31,355 bases of DNA from Mesostigma viride (Eukaryota > Streptophyta > Mesostigmatophyceae > Mesostigmatales > Mesostigmataceae): positions 1 to 31,355 of the forward strand of contig RPFO01002199.1 in the NCBI GenBank assembly GCA_009746045.1, in the 5' to 3' direction. Under the pieces are notes generated by a model. That model made no database searches. It was given only the letters and a program-made list of their open reading frames with translations, and was not told the origin of the DNA. Both the position numbers and the translations under genes were made by a program. This document shows positions 1 to 10,410 of the stretch, one piece after another (the stretch's first letter is position 1; every line of letters starts with the position of its first letter).

Positions 1-1
1 A

Positions 2-1853
2 ACTTCAACGAGGATGATGATGGGCAGGATCGGCGGATGCCAAGACAACAATCAGAAGCCGGCTGGCGATGCGGCCATTTCAAAGAAAAAGAAGAAAAAC
101 AAAAGAATAACAATGCTCGCCAGGACGAGGGGACGGCGGCCGCAAGGCCGACCGACCTACCCCCCTCCCCTGAGAAGCCGGAGGACGAGACGGCTCCCCC
201 CCGGGGGGACCGGCTTACCCTCGACTCCGGCGGCTGCGACAGCCGCAACCACGGCTGGAGCAGCCATGGCTGCGGAGCCCTCGGCGGTAAACCCCGCTGA
301 GGCTCCCCAGTTCGGCCCTCCGTTGCCGACTATTCGGGAGCTCATGCCCCGTCAGACGGCTTCGGTGGCGCCGGACGGGGCGATCACATTTCGCCCCGCC
401 ACATCTGATCTTCGTGTTCCCTTCGCTCAGGGACACAATCACATTGAGCTTCAGCTTGGGCGACCATCGTCCCTTCTTCGCAAGAAGAAGGACATGGAAA
501 GCATTAAGCTCGCACGGGTGGTGCGTAGACCCGTGGAGCCCATCGGAGGACAACAAATGTCCGACGATGAGGTCTCCGACACTGCCAGTCTTCCCGACGG
601 GGAGACTGAGATAACTCTTACCCCAGCGCTCCTGGCGGTCGAGCAGGCCGCGCTGGTGGCTAATGAAGAACGCCGAGCGAGGCAGCGAGACCGGGAGGTC
701 CGTCGCGAGACGGCTTTTCGGCTCGCCGCTAAGCGGCAGGAATATGAGGAGGAGGCCGCCCGTCGTCTGGCCACCCACCAGGCGATGGCGGCGGCGTACC
801 GCGAGGCGACTCAGCGGCTACGTGACCTCCTCACCAATGCTGACTATCCGATGGAATACTCGGATGGTCAAGACCTGGCCGAGCTTGCTCGGTCAGCCCA
901 TTTTAAAGCTATGTCCTCCCTAACCCAAGCCCGGGTAACGGAGGCCATCTTGGCCAAGCATGGGGTGGTAGCTGAAGCTGCCCCCCCGCTGGAAACCACC
1001 AAGAAATCCTCACCTCCTCAACCCTTGCAGTTCAAGGAGGGTCTTTTGGTCTTGGCCCAGGGGAAGGGCAAGGCCCAAGAGTTCAATGTCAAGGAGGCCA
1101 TGATCATGGGCAACCCCCTCCCTGACATCCCTACGGATGAGGCGGCCTTCCAGGCTGCCCTCCGCGAACATGAGGTACGCAAGGAGATGAAAAGGCTCCT
1201 TAAGGAGGAGGCAGCGAGGAGACAGGCGGCAGACAACCCTGCCCCCCCTCCACCGCTGGGGCTGGACCCAGTGGGGTCCCCCGGACCCCCCCGGACTCCC
1301 CCCGGGCCACCACGGTCCCCCCTCCCCCTCCCCCACCACCCCAGGTTCGCCCTGTGGGCTGGGGCCCCTCCCCAACCAGGGGGGTGGCCAGGACCCCAGG
1401 AGGCCCTGGGGGAGGTCAAGAGGTGCCCAGGGCACCCACCCAACCTGCTGAGGCCCCCCAAGGACGGGGATATCCAGGAACAGCTCGCCATTCTCCAGGC
1501 TCAGCTGGCCTCATTGCAAGACCAGCAGTTAACAGCTAACCAGCTGCAAACTGTCGAGGGCCTGCGCGCCCTGATGTCGCGGTATGAGCGGGGGACCATC
1601 AACCTGGACCCCACCCGCCTCCAACAGGCAACCGACGTCTTCTTGAGGGCCAACCCCCTCTCACAGGTGTGTTTAACCCTCATAAAAAGGAATCCAAAAT
1701 CAATATTGCTGGCTTGCCTGAGGGTCACACTGTTGAACAAGCTAAACAATTTGTCTTTGCTCTGGAGTATGGGATGGAAGGCCTTAACCTTAGACATCAG
1801 TTTAAGGCTCTCAGGGCCTCATCCACATTCCATCAATCATCTCCTGCAATTAG
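2..1853 (+). pseudogene. gag of element A, N-terminal part and start of capsid-like core
   Basis: One frame is open from the window edge to about 1665. It encodes a basic, low-complexity start, an Arg/Glu/Ala-rich stretch likely to form a coiled coil (about 640-830), a Pro/Gly-rich stretch (about 1230-1450) and a Gln/Leu-rich helix (about 1470-1640). The charged stretch matches the equivalent part of gag B in layout and in scattered residues. Near 1665 the reading frame must shift by one base to continue as a segment containing NIAGLPEGHTVEQAKQF, which aligns with TFPGLAEGFVQEDALEF of gag B. The frame is then cut at 1853 by an inserted element. The true start codon is not visible. The role by homology is a structural particle protein. 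Confidence 0.75.
1849..1853. repeat. Target-site duplication ATTAG, left copy (right copy 3626-3630)
   Basis: The five bases ATTAG immediately left of the insertion are repeated immediately right of it at 3626-3630. Joining the flanks at this repeat restores the gag reading frame of element A, which fixes the insertion boundaries to the base. Confidence 0.8.
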
Positions 1854-3625
1854 TGTCCATCTTCCCAGTAAAAGTCCTAAATTTAGGACCAAGTGGAATT
1901 AAAAAATATATATGCAAACATTAAAATTTGACCCTGGCATTCGTGCCCATGACAGATAACACACTTTTTTAGTTTCTATCAAAAACCTGGGGTCAAATAA
2001 TTACATTTAGTGCATGAATGGGCCCTGCCACCTGCCAGACCTCAAAGCGCGAATTAGGCCAAAATGTGGGTTTTAGGACCATTAGGACCAATTATTGTCA
2101 ACGCATGACCATGCTATCCACACGGTCCCTTGAGCATCTTACAAGCGCTAGGGGACCCTACGAGGCCTTGGGATGGCGGGGCAGCGTGTAACAAGGCCAT
2201 ACCCTGCTGTGGCTGCCTCTATATATACGCGTGATTAACGGTGTCACAGATGGTGCAGGTAATGCAATATAGGGTTGCATGGTTGCTGAGGTTGCCCGGC
2301 TTGAACATGGCCCACCCCTTGCGGTAAACTTTCTCTAAGCATATGCCAAACCTTCTTTGACATCACGGACATGCTGGCCACCACCCAGCGATGAAAAAAC
2401 ATTGCATTTGCATTGCAACTAACACATGAATGCAGCCAAATCAAGTTACAAAACAACGTTGTGCTAACATGCAACGCTTTGTGAGCGAATTCAGGGTGCA
2501 TGTAACACGTAAACCATACTGTATATACTGTCTGAGAACATCCTGAACGACTGCAGGCCATAGGACCATGGTTTATAACTAACACATGAGTAAAACTGCT
2601 CTTACGCATGTGTGTTTTAGCTGCAGCGGACGACGAAGATAGAGACGTAAAAAATTGTATGACGTAAACCAACTATGTGTGACAGTTATGTGCACAGAGA
2701 GCGTCCCCTCTTTTTAGGCATAGCTGGCTGACTCAAAACACCACGACAGCGTTGCCAGTTACACTCATGATCTAGGACAACCCGGCACTTACCTGCTACT
2801 TACGTCGCCTCATTCCAGATGGTTGCAAAAAAGTCGCTGAAATCCGCAGCGAGGTCAGCTTTCCGAGAGCTGAGCGCACCAAAGCTGGCCAACCGGTTCG
2901 ACAATGATATAAACCACGCTTGTGCTGCGTTCTAGGTCCAAGAAATACCGAAAGTGAAGACCTATAAGGTGCGCTCGCTGCCCAGCCTGAACGTCCCTAA
3001 AACACGGTCGACAATGGAAATCGGGCAAGAATATCACGGCCCAGGCGCTCCCATGTCAAATACTCCGTTTCTAAACTCCAGACTATAATCAAAATCGTCC
3101 ACAAAAATTTCCTGGCTTGATTCGCACCACCATTGCTAATACACTAACATGTTTGTGCCAAAATCGACCCTCCGCGAGCAGGCGATCTGCGACCCATTTG
3201 TGTTGTGCCGCTGTGATACAGCGCTACACATAAAAACTTGCGCAGAAAATATTCACAGCCTTTAAGCATAACTAACAACCTTTCGTTTTTGCTACTGGGC
3301 GCCCGAAATGATAAACGCACGTGAAAACGCCGGCCACGATTGTCAGGTCGCCATATCCACCTCACTTCATTCCCGCACCCACTTTTTCGCTCCAAAATCG
3401 GTTATATTTTTGGTCGAGGTACCTACTTTCCCGCCATTATACCCGGTACCCGGGTACGGAATCCGGGTACCATGTGCCGGTACCACGGGTCGGGTACATC
3501 ATGCCGGGTACGGTCCACATGGGGTACGGTCCATATAGTGACCCCCCCCCCCGGTACCTCGGTTAAAGTGACCACTAGGACGATTTAGGACAAAGTCCTA
3601 AATTTAGGACCGTGGGATGATTAAC
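1854..3625. mobile_element. 1.77-kb non-coding insertion in gag of element A, 5-bp duplication ATTAG
   Basis: The direct repeat ATTAG lies at 1849-1853 and 3626-3630. Removing the insert and one copy rejoins the two gag halves in frame, in register with intact gag B. Near each end sits the 16-bp palindrome GTCCTAAATTTAGGAC (1875-1890 and 3596-3611). TAGGAC or its complement recurs inside (about 2075, 2084, 2565, 2774, 3577 and 3586), as expected of subterminal transposase-binding sites. The outer ends are TGTCC and TTAAC, with only weak inverted similarity. No ORF looks coding. It is most likely a non-autonomous DNA transposon of unknown superfamily. The donor-like GT at 1853-1854 and acceptor-like AG at 3629-3630 would also allow seamless splicing. 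Confidence 0.72.
3441..3558. repeat. GGTACC/GGGTAC-rich tract inside the insertion
   Basis: The stretch holds many copies of GGTAC or GGGTAC in both orientations (for example CCCGGTACCCGGGTAC, GCCGGTACCAC, GGGGTACGGTCC) and ends in a run of 12 C. It is self-complementary in many registers and may form hairpins. It lies in the last 200 bases of the 1.77-kb insertion, where transposon subterminal repeats would be expected. Confidence 0.7.
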
Positions 3626-4354
3626 ATTAGAGCATTGATTCAAACCTATCAGGAACGCACCCTGACACCTGAAGCAGCCATTGAACAGTGGCCTACCTTT
3701 ATCACTGATCTGAAACAGCTAGTGCTTACCAATAACCACATGGAAGCAGTAGAACGTTTCAACTGGCTTGCTGCATATAAGGTGAACAAGAATAACCTCT
3801 CTGGGGATGCAAAAACATACAGGGTAATGATTGAGAAAGACCTTGAGCTTCTCAAGCTCCAACCAAGGTATCTCATCCACACCTGGCTAACAAAAGCTAA
3901 TTTGCAACCTTCTGTCCTGGCTACCCTGCTTACAGGCCTCAAGTCCCTCTGGGACAACTTCAGAGCTGCCATGCTCTATATCGAGGAGGCAGTGGACCCC
4001 CTGGGTACTGGCAACCCAGGCCCAGGACCCCAAGGTCCAGGGTGTCCAAGGCCACAAACGCAAGGGGCAGGCCAGCCAGGGGGGGCACCCAAGACCCACA
4101 AGTCCTCCCACCAAGGGGGCAGTGGCTCTCAGGGGCGTGGCAACACGTGGCACCGTGTGCCCCTGCATGGCAACCCCAACAACAACAACAACAACAACAA
4201 CAACAGGTCCCAGCAGGGCAACAATAACAACAGGTCCCAACAGGGCCAAAACAACAACAACAACAGGTCCCAGCAGGGCCAGAACCGGTCCCAGCAGGGA
4301 AACAACAACAACAACAACAACAACAACCAGCCTGGCAACCCTGGGGGTCCATAA
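3626..4354 (+). pseudogene. gag of element A, C-terminal capsid-like part with Asn-rich tail
   Basis: The frame continues gag after the insertion. It contains LIQTYQERTL, a region ending VERFNWLAAYKVNKNN, and a helix with LIHTWLTKANLQ, aligning with LKGFNWLASYKVNK and LIHQWLTKAEL of gag B. The segment then becomes Pro/Gly/Gln-rich and enters an AAC microsatellite read as polyasparagine with RSQQG units, ending at a stop at 4352-4354. The CCHC knuckle lies just downstream in another frame, so a frameshift in the microsatellite separates capsid from nucleocapsid. In element B these parts are in one frame. Confidence 0.75.
4174..4327 (+). repeat. AAC microsatellite with interspersed CAGCAGG-type units
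   Basis: Runs of AAC are separated by copies of AGGTCCCAGCAGGG. It reads as Asn in the gag frame and as Gln in the frame that leads to the zinc knuckle. The frame change between gag and pol of element A happens inside or just after this tract, so slippage or an indel here is the likely cause. Confidence 0.85.
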
Positions 4355-6783
4355 GGTGCCTGAGGTGCTTCCAACGAGGGCACGCACGGCACAACTGCCC
4401 CAACAACGACTCCCTGGCCAACGGGGTGGATCTCTGCCCGGGCTGCTGGCACGCACGTCATCCCCTGGGGCCTCCAGGCAGCCGTTGCAACAGGCCTCGC
4501 TACCCAAATCAATGTGAGTTCACTCACCTTATGTACTCTGAGGATGATGATCTCATTACCATTGGGGATGGCAACCAGGGCATAATTGATTTTGAGGCAG
4601 CAACCTTACTGTCCTCCCAACACCCTGTTCTGGAACCTTACATAAAAGCACTAACCCCTACTGTTGACAACTCCATAGATATCAAGGAGCTTGCTCATCA
4701 GCTGCACCTAGCCATGGGTCATGAAACAGTGGCTGAGGAACTGGCCAGACGGCTGGGGGGTAGTAGCATGGGAAAACAACTCAGGAATGCAGTAAAACTG
4801 GCTAGACAACACTGTCAAGAATGTCAGTTCAATAGCCCCAAACCTCAAAAATGGCATACTGCAACTCCTTCCACCAATAGGGGCATGATAGTGGGGGATG
4901 TGATGCACATCAACAAAGATGTCCAACCCTACCTGATCCTAAAAGACTCATGGTCCAGGTTCACAGTAATGGAACCCCTACCTGGCATGTCTGCAGGGCA
5001 GCTACGTGTTGCACTCATGATTGCTTTACCCAGATTCTACCCAGTTGACAGAATTTTGCTTGATCAACAATTTTCTTGTCTGACTGACCTGGAAGGGTGT
5101 GAAGCAATAGAGATTGCTGGGCTGGAAGATCATGAGGGTCAGGGGGTCATTGAAAGAACCATCAGATCTGTCAAAACCCTACTAGCCAAAAATCCTTCCA
5201 AGGATGCTACTTCAGGGGTCTATTGTGACAGGGCACTCTGGTGTCATGAAATGTGCACAACCCTAAACATGAGACCTGTCTTGCATGCCACGTGGGGTGA
5301 AGTAATCCCAGCAGGCCTGCAGGCAGGTGTATATCCCCCAGAGGTGATAGCACTGTACAACACTGCACGTGCACAAACCTCAGCAAAACTGGCAGAAAAA
5401 GATAAAACCCATTCCAGGCCAGTATTCCAAAAAGGTGATCAAGTTCTCTATTACAAGGAAAACAGCTTTGGTAAGGTTGGAACTTGGCTAGGTCCAGTTA
5501 CCATCCGTGGATTTACCAAAAACAGCAAGACCGTGGAGGTCAAGCACAATATCAATGGGAAGCGTCACAGGGTGAGCTGTCATAGAATTAAGAAGTATTA
5601 TTCTCCCATGGCAGACGTGCCTGGGGAAGAGTCTTTAAGCATGGACTCACTACTTCTATCTGGCAACTCCAGCATGCCCAGCAGTAGCTCTGAGCCACCA
5701 ATTACTGCTGTTGACAGCACCACAGCACCCTCTGTGAACCCTTCCACCCTCAGTGAAGCCAGGCCCACTTCACAACCTGGGGATTGCTTAACCAGGCACG
5801 AGGTAGCTGGGTTGGAAGCATTAGCTCAGCCCCAAGGCACCAAATTGTCTGCCAACCCTCCCGCTCTGAGGTCAAGATTGGCAGTCGCCTTGCAAGCATT
5901 ACACAGGTCACATAAGCAACAAGCTGCTGTGGCCGCAGGGTTGGCAAAAGTCTCAGCTGTGTGCACTAGTCAGGACCCCTGGACCCTGGCAATAGACACT
6001 CAGGCACAGGTCAGTGTGATCAGTGCACAAGCCATCCCTGGTCTTGAGATTGCACCTTCATTTTGGGCACGGGTGCAGGATTTCTCAGGCCAAAGCTCAC
6101 TGGATGTAGTGGGACAAGTGATGCTCCCTATACTTGGTATTCAGACACCCTTCCAGGTGGTGGAGGGGTACTCTGGTAACACCTTGTTGGGGGAACCTTT
6201 TGTATCCTATCCTGGGGTGCTTATCTCAGCTAATGAGCTCAGTGTCACAGGGGTGGGTGCAGTTCCTCTGGACCACTTTAAAATCCCTCTCTCCAGTATT
6301 GTCCCTGGTATGGATGCTGTCATCAAGGCAGTCAACACTCAGTATGCACCAGGGGAGATCCCTGATCTGGACAAGTTAGTGCACAGCCAGTTCCTCCATC
6401 CCTCAGCCTTTGGGCTGGGTAAGTGGGACATAGCCATGCACTCACCCCACCAAATCTCCCACGTCATACAAGAATGCAAAACACAAAAAGGGTTTACCAA
6501 GTGGCTGATGGCCATTGTCCACCAAGCCAGGCAGGAATGGGTCCTGCCCAACCCCAAAAACCCTCAATACAAACCGCCTGTCACCCCTTCATGGGACGTG
6601 CCAGAGGGAGCCAAAAAGCTCAGATTAAAATTTGTTCTCAAACAAAAACCACAAAAAGTGGGCTCCCCAATCTTCCATGCCAGACCATGTGTCACAGAAT
6701 TAAAGGGGACATCCACACTGCCAAAAGGGGAAACATACACACCTGGGCTGCAACAAACCTCACTCAGGATCATGCTCTCCCTT
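4348..6783 (+). pseudogene. pol of element A: CCHC knuckle, integrase, protease-like domain, start of RT
   Basis: The CCHC knuckle RCLRCFQRGHARHNC lies at 4354-4398, followed by a second Cys/His cluster CPGCWHARH (about 4435-4490). The integrase has an N-terminal His/Cys site (LHLAMGH near 4702, CQEC near 4813) and a core with D in GDVMHI (about 4897), D in LLDQQF (about 5057) and E in GVIERT (about 5150). A protease-like domain follows: IDTQAQVSVIS at 5992-6024, then NTLLGEPFVSYPG near 6180, resembling the ILGxDFL segment of retropepsins. The first RT segment (KLRLKF, FHARPCVTEL, YTPGLQQTS) runs to about 6783, where the frame breaks. No DSG/DTG motif occurs between knuckle and integrase, so the order is integrase then protease, unlike standard Copia. 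Confidence 0.82.
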
Positions 6784-8034
6784 TCCTCCACAACCTCAAT
6801 GCAGGCCAAGACTATGTCTGCAAAGCCACTGATATTAAAAGGGCCTTCCTCAGGGGGGACCCAGAAAAGGCTGAATCTGTGTGGAAAGGGAAGGTGTACG
6901 TGGTAGACACCCCAGCTGTGTGGAAACCTTATTGATGAGCCCCACCTTATCATCAACATTGGGGTGGAAGGGCTTGTCAGTGCCCCAAAAATTTTCAGAG
7001 ACTCAGCAGAGGAAGTATTCAAAAAGCTCAAGGCCACGTATGATGACCTGGACCCATGCTTTTTTGTTGTACCCACCCCCTCTGGACTGCTGTTCTTTGT
7101 GTGGCATGGAGATGACCAACTCATTTGTGGGCCTAGAGCTGAGGTGGAAACCTTTATTCAGCAGGTCCAGGAATCATATGAGATTGGCAAACAGGTGGAA
7201 TTGAGCACAACCCCCATCCAGTTCTGTGGCATCATGTTGCAGCTGCATAGGCAGCCAGATCAGTGGGTCTGCTCTCTCTCCCCTCCTGCAGAATATATCC
7301 AAGATTGTCTAGATCTGCTGCAGGACAACTACCTCCCCTTACACATGTGTGCCACTGTTCAGGGCAAACTGGGGTGGTGGTCAGCCATCTGTGGGGCTCC
7401 CTTAGCTGTCATCAGCAGGGTCACCCATGATGTTCTAGTCAAGATAAATGCAGTCACATCAGGAAGTTGGTCAATGACTGTCCCCCCCTCATCCTCCATG
7501 GCCTGAATCTGATGGAAGACATCCACATCCAATGTGTCATGGACAGCTCCATGGAGAGCAGAACAATCAATCAGATGGGGGCACGGGAATCAGGGCTGTT
7601 TTTTCTCACCAACAGGTCAGATTACATGTCCCTCACTTCCTGGTACAGCAGGCTACACCGCAGAAAACCTGGCAGCAGCAACTCAGCTGAATGTCGTGCT
7701 GTGGTGTCTGCTGCATTGCATGCTCGTTCCCTGCAGCACATGCTCACCTGGCTACAAACCCAGGCAGGCAGCACATGCAATGTCATCTCACATCTCTATA
7801 CTGACAGCCAATCTGTGATCAGTTTTCTAACCAAGAAATCTGTTCTGCTGCTGTCCACACTGACTTGGATTGGGTGATCCTCAAACAGGAGGCCACCTAT
7901 TTTTCCAGCTGGACTCATGTGGATGATGAGGACAACCCAGCAGACGCTCTCACGAAGCTGCGGGATGCTGCTGGCCAACAGTACCAGCTCCTCTTTCAGA
8001 ACATGAACCCCTATGATATCAGAGTCAGTGTTTG
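6784..8034 (+). pseudogene. pol of element A: rest of RT and RNase H, in four frame pieces
   Basis: The RT motif CKATDIKRAFLRGDP (about 6820-6865) is in one frame that stops at 6935. The next piece from about 6955 carries FVVPTPSGLLFFVWHGDDQL, with the catalytic box HGDD at 7105-7116, and runs to about 7490. RNase H follows in a third frame: VMDSSMESR (about 7535), SAECRAVVSA (about 7683) and YTDSQSV (about 7800), supplying the D, E and D of the active site. A last shift near 7850 leads to NPADALTK (about 7936) and a stop at 8032-8034. The pieces align in order with RT/RNase H of element B. These are decay frameshifts at four places, not a programmed signal. Confidence 0.8.
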
Positions 8035-8409
8035 AATAAATGACTGGCCATAGCACAGTACACAACCACCACACCCCCTTACCACAGCGATAGCTGCTGG
8101 GCGCCATAAAATTCAACACATTCGTTGTGGGGTGTGAGTGCTGGCTAGGTCAGATTTGTATCCATTTGCAGCTTGAGGACACAAGCTTTGTATCCATTTA
8201 CTTAATGTGTGCTTCAGTAACTGGCCAAACCAGCCAGCTGTGTACACCTTATTTAATGTGCAATATAACACCTGGCCAGAACAGCCAGCTGTAACCAACC
8301 TGGCTCAACCAGCCATGTCTCTTTTGTACCCCTAATCAACTTAAAAACAATAACAATAATGTTGGGGGTGCAGACCTGCATTAAGAAATAAATAATAAAA
8401 CAATACTGG
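8035..8409 (+). other. 3' untranslated region of element A
   Basis: There is no ORF of note. It contains two roughly 45-bp imperfect tandem copies with TTAATGTG...CTGGCCA..ACAGCCAGCTGT (about 8200-8245 and 8248-8291) and an A-rich stretch with AATAAATAATAAAA just before the LTR. The bases CTGG immediately precede the LTR, matching the TGGG and TTGG found before the 3' LTRs of B and C. This may be the end of a weak polypurine tract. Confidence 0.55.
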
Positions 8410-8882
8410 AGTTAGTCTCCATGCTTTGCTGTAGACTAAGTCTCAAAGGCATTGTGAATACAACGTATGAATAAGCCTTGTAAACCTACGTTGGTATGTG
8501 AATATAAATACCACGTGGGCTATGCAGATAGGAATGCTAGTCGAGTCGCATACGTTTCCCTAGATAGGTACTTTGGGTACTGAGGTGCGTGACAGATGTC
8601 AGTACCCAGTATACGTAGTGTCCTGTCATTGGACGGTACTAGAGTATCCTAGATAGGGACCGTACTGCAGCGTGCATTGATCTGTGATCGCACGATGCAG
8701 TGACTAGACAGCTACCTGTCATCGTGCGGCCTCGGGCCAACGGTCTGCACCCAACGGTCACTGGCGGCGCAGCCAGCGAGAGGAACGTTGATAAAGGGTA
8801 AACCTATTTTCTAATGAACCAAGCAATTCATTGCTCACAGCCTACAGTGTTCTCAAGCAATATATCCCACCGCATTCTAACT
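8410..8882 (+). repeat. 3' LTR of element A
   Basis: The boundaries are inferred from the terminal pentamers AGTTA...TAACT that define the LTRs of B and C: it starts AGTTAGTC after the A-rich tract and ends ATTCTAACT where a LINE reading frame begins. The length of 473 bp is close to LTR B. A TATA-like TATAAATA at 8513-8520 is followed at once by CCACGTGG. The second copy lies outside the window, so the ends are not proved by comparison. Confidence 0.62.
8513..8520 (+). promoter_or_regulatory. TATA-box-like element in the LTR of A
   Basis: TATAAATA lies about 100 bases inside the LTR, followed by the palindrome CCACGTGG. The position suits the promoter of an LTR. This is the 3' copy, so it would drive outward transcription into the LINE remnant if active. 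Confidence 0.4.
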
Positions 8883-9514
8883 ACAGCTCATCCAACGCAT
8901 TGGCAGCAATTTTGTTTGGAAACAGAAATGCTTAATCTCCCACACGGTCCACGGATGGATCAACAGAGAGATGTCCTTCATGTCATGGCCGGTGCACGGA
9001 GGCCTTGGGCTCCACAACATACAATGGCGTTTGTGGTCACTATATGCTAAACAAGTGATATCTGTTTTTATGGGAGTCAACACACACCCTGGCTGCATGC
9101 TTGCTCGTGAAACGCTAGCCTCTCTTTCCACCCAATATGCTAGTGGCACCTCGTGGCAACTGGGGGCGGGAATACTGGGCAGCACCCTTATTTCGTACAA
9201 AGGACGAGTTCCCATGGTATACTGGCAGCGCATATGGACGGGTTACAATACGGGCTCAAGCCAGGTCGCCTGGCCTTTCCTATACTACCCGAGAGGAGGT
9301 GGCACGGCATCATTGCAGCCACTCAGTTTTTTAATGACTTGATCACTGACGCTACTAACAAGCCCCTCGGCACTCTCCACGGACCCAACCCGTACGATGG
9401 CTTCCTGCGAGCGTCACCGCCAATTGTCAGGGTGCTGGACCTCTACCTGGGGTACGGCGCTATGTATCGATGGCTCAGCTACGACGGAGTCAGCACTTGG
9501 GTCTCACACATGCC
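8883..9514 (+). pseudogene. Remnant of a LINE-type reverse transcriptase (C-terminal region)
   Basis: Directly after the LTR of A a frame reads LQLIQRIGSNFVWKQKC, and further on FMSWPVHGGLGLHNIQW and SLYAKQVI. The FxW...(about 30 residues)...GGLGL...LxAKxxx pattern is typical of the region after the RT domain in non-LTR retrotransposons. Near 9230 the frame shifts and continues with LAFPILPERRWHGIIAATQFF and VLDLYLGYGAMYRWLSYDG up to the LTR of element B. It is therefore a broken LINE piece trapped between two LTR elements. The RT catalytic part would lie upstream, beyond element A. The LINE clade cannot be named. Confidence 0.5.
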
Positions 9515-10035
9515 AGTTATGGCACTCGTGCAATGGATGCGAACGTGTGTTGGATTATGCAATGGCTGGCATAATATCAACCCATGCAAGCTTGCCAAGC
9601 TGGATTGCATGGGCACGTAGGTTAGGGTAACCTAGCTGTCCTGCACTAGTGCTAACCAATGAGATGCTGGCTCCGTCCAGCTAGATCTACTCCAGCTAGG
9701 ACTGATACGATGCCCACAGGCACCGACTGCCTAACAGCACTACGTGGATGGTCCTGGACCTCCCCTAGGACCTCCGTACAGGACTAGCACTGCAACCACC
9801 TTGTGGTCTGCATCACAGCTCATAAACCCTACCACGTGAATACCCACGTGCGTGTGCCCTACATATCTCAGTGCTAATATCTAGCACCCACGTGCCCAAT
9901 ATGGCACGTGCGGATCTAAACCCTAGTAGAGATATGTCCAGTGTACTACACCACCGTCCATGTCCGTATCCCACTTGGGAGACGGGGACAACGCCACGTG
10001 TACTGATAGTCTAGGCCTGAAGTCCTAGAATAACT
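9515..10035 (-). repeat. 3' LTR of element B
   Basis: I read it as identical to 16511-17031. On the coding strand it starts AGTTATTC and ends CATAACT, giving terminal inverted hexamers AGTTAT/ATAACT instead of TG/CA. It holds a 9-bp-stem hairpin (CCCATGCAA...TTGCATGGG, about 9580-9612) and five CACGTG palindromes. Confidence 0.9.
9833..10000. promoter_or_regulatory. Cluster of five CACGTG (G-box/E-box) palindromes in LTR B
   Basis: CACGTG occurs at 9833, 9845, 9889, 9905 and 9995 and is repeated in the other LTR at 16829, 16841, 16885, 16901 and 16991. CACGTG is the core site of bHLH and G-box bZIP factors in plants, algae and fungi. Five copies in 168 bp is far more than chance and points to regulated LTR transcription. 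Occupancy is inferred, not shown. Confidence 0.6.
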
Positions 10036-10410
10036 CCCATTATTACTTTTCTTTGGGGAGTGAGGGGAAGACTCTTCCCACAACCCACTCATATGCCAAC
10101 CACTACGAATAAGCAAGGTTCCCCACAGGGACAACCAGGACACTGAAAGAGATGCATTTATAAAAGCGCCCATAGCTCCTCCGTGTTGGATACAACATCC
10201 CCACTGGTTGTGTGCCTGTGTTAGGAAAACCATTGTCAGAAAAATATGACCACACGTTTTATTGACAAAGAACAAGCCATCAATAAAGGAGGACCCTTCT
10301 GACCTCAATCTTTAATGACGCAAAGAGAGTCTTACGGGTGGGACACTTCAGACCCTGCCACCCCATGACCACCCTCCTATCTGGTGCTAATAGCCCTAGG
10401 CTGAGGCACT
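10036..10410 (-). other. 3' untranslated region of element B with polypurine tract
   Basis: The 375 bases between the RNase H stop and the 3' LTR hold no credible gene. On the coding strand the last bases before the LTR are purine-rich (AAAGAAAAGTAATAATGGG), a plausible polypurine tract for plus-strand priming. The upstream part shows no repeat that I can support. Confidence 0.6.

Larger units (their letters stand above)
1..8882 (+). mobile_element. Copia-like LTR retrotransposon A, 5'-truncated by the window, decayed
   Basis: The order along the element is gag (charged N-terminal part, capsid-like core, CCHC knuckle), integrase, protease-like domain, reverse transcriptase, RNase H, then a 3' LTR at 8410-8882. 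Integrase before RT places it in the Ty1/copia superfamily. The proteins align by eye along their whole length with element B. The coding part changes frame at least six times (near 1665, 4230-4350, 6780, 6940, 7480 and 7850) and is split by an insertion at 1854-3625, so it is not functional. The 5' LTR lies upstream of the window. The 3' LTR abuts a LINE remnant, so A probably inserted into a LINE. Confidence 0.88.

Noticed and set aside
2244-2672. 142-codon minus-strand ORF in the 1.77-kb insertion
   Set aside because: No domain, odd composition and no transposase motifs. It fits chance in A/T-balanced DNA.
4174-4327. Regularly spaced repeats that might suggest a CRISPR-like array
   Set aside because: These are AAC/CAA microsatellite units inside gag. 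There are no unique spacers or conserved repeats of the right length, and the sequence is eukaryotic.
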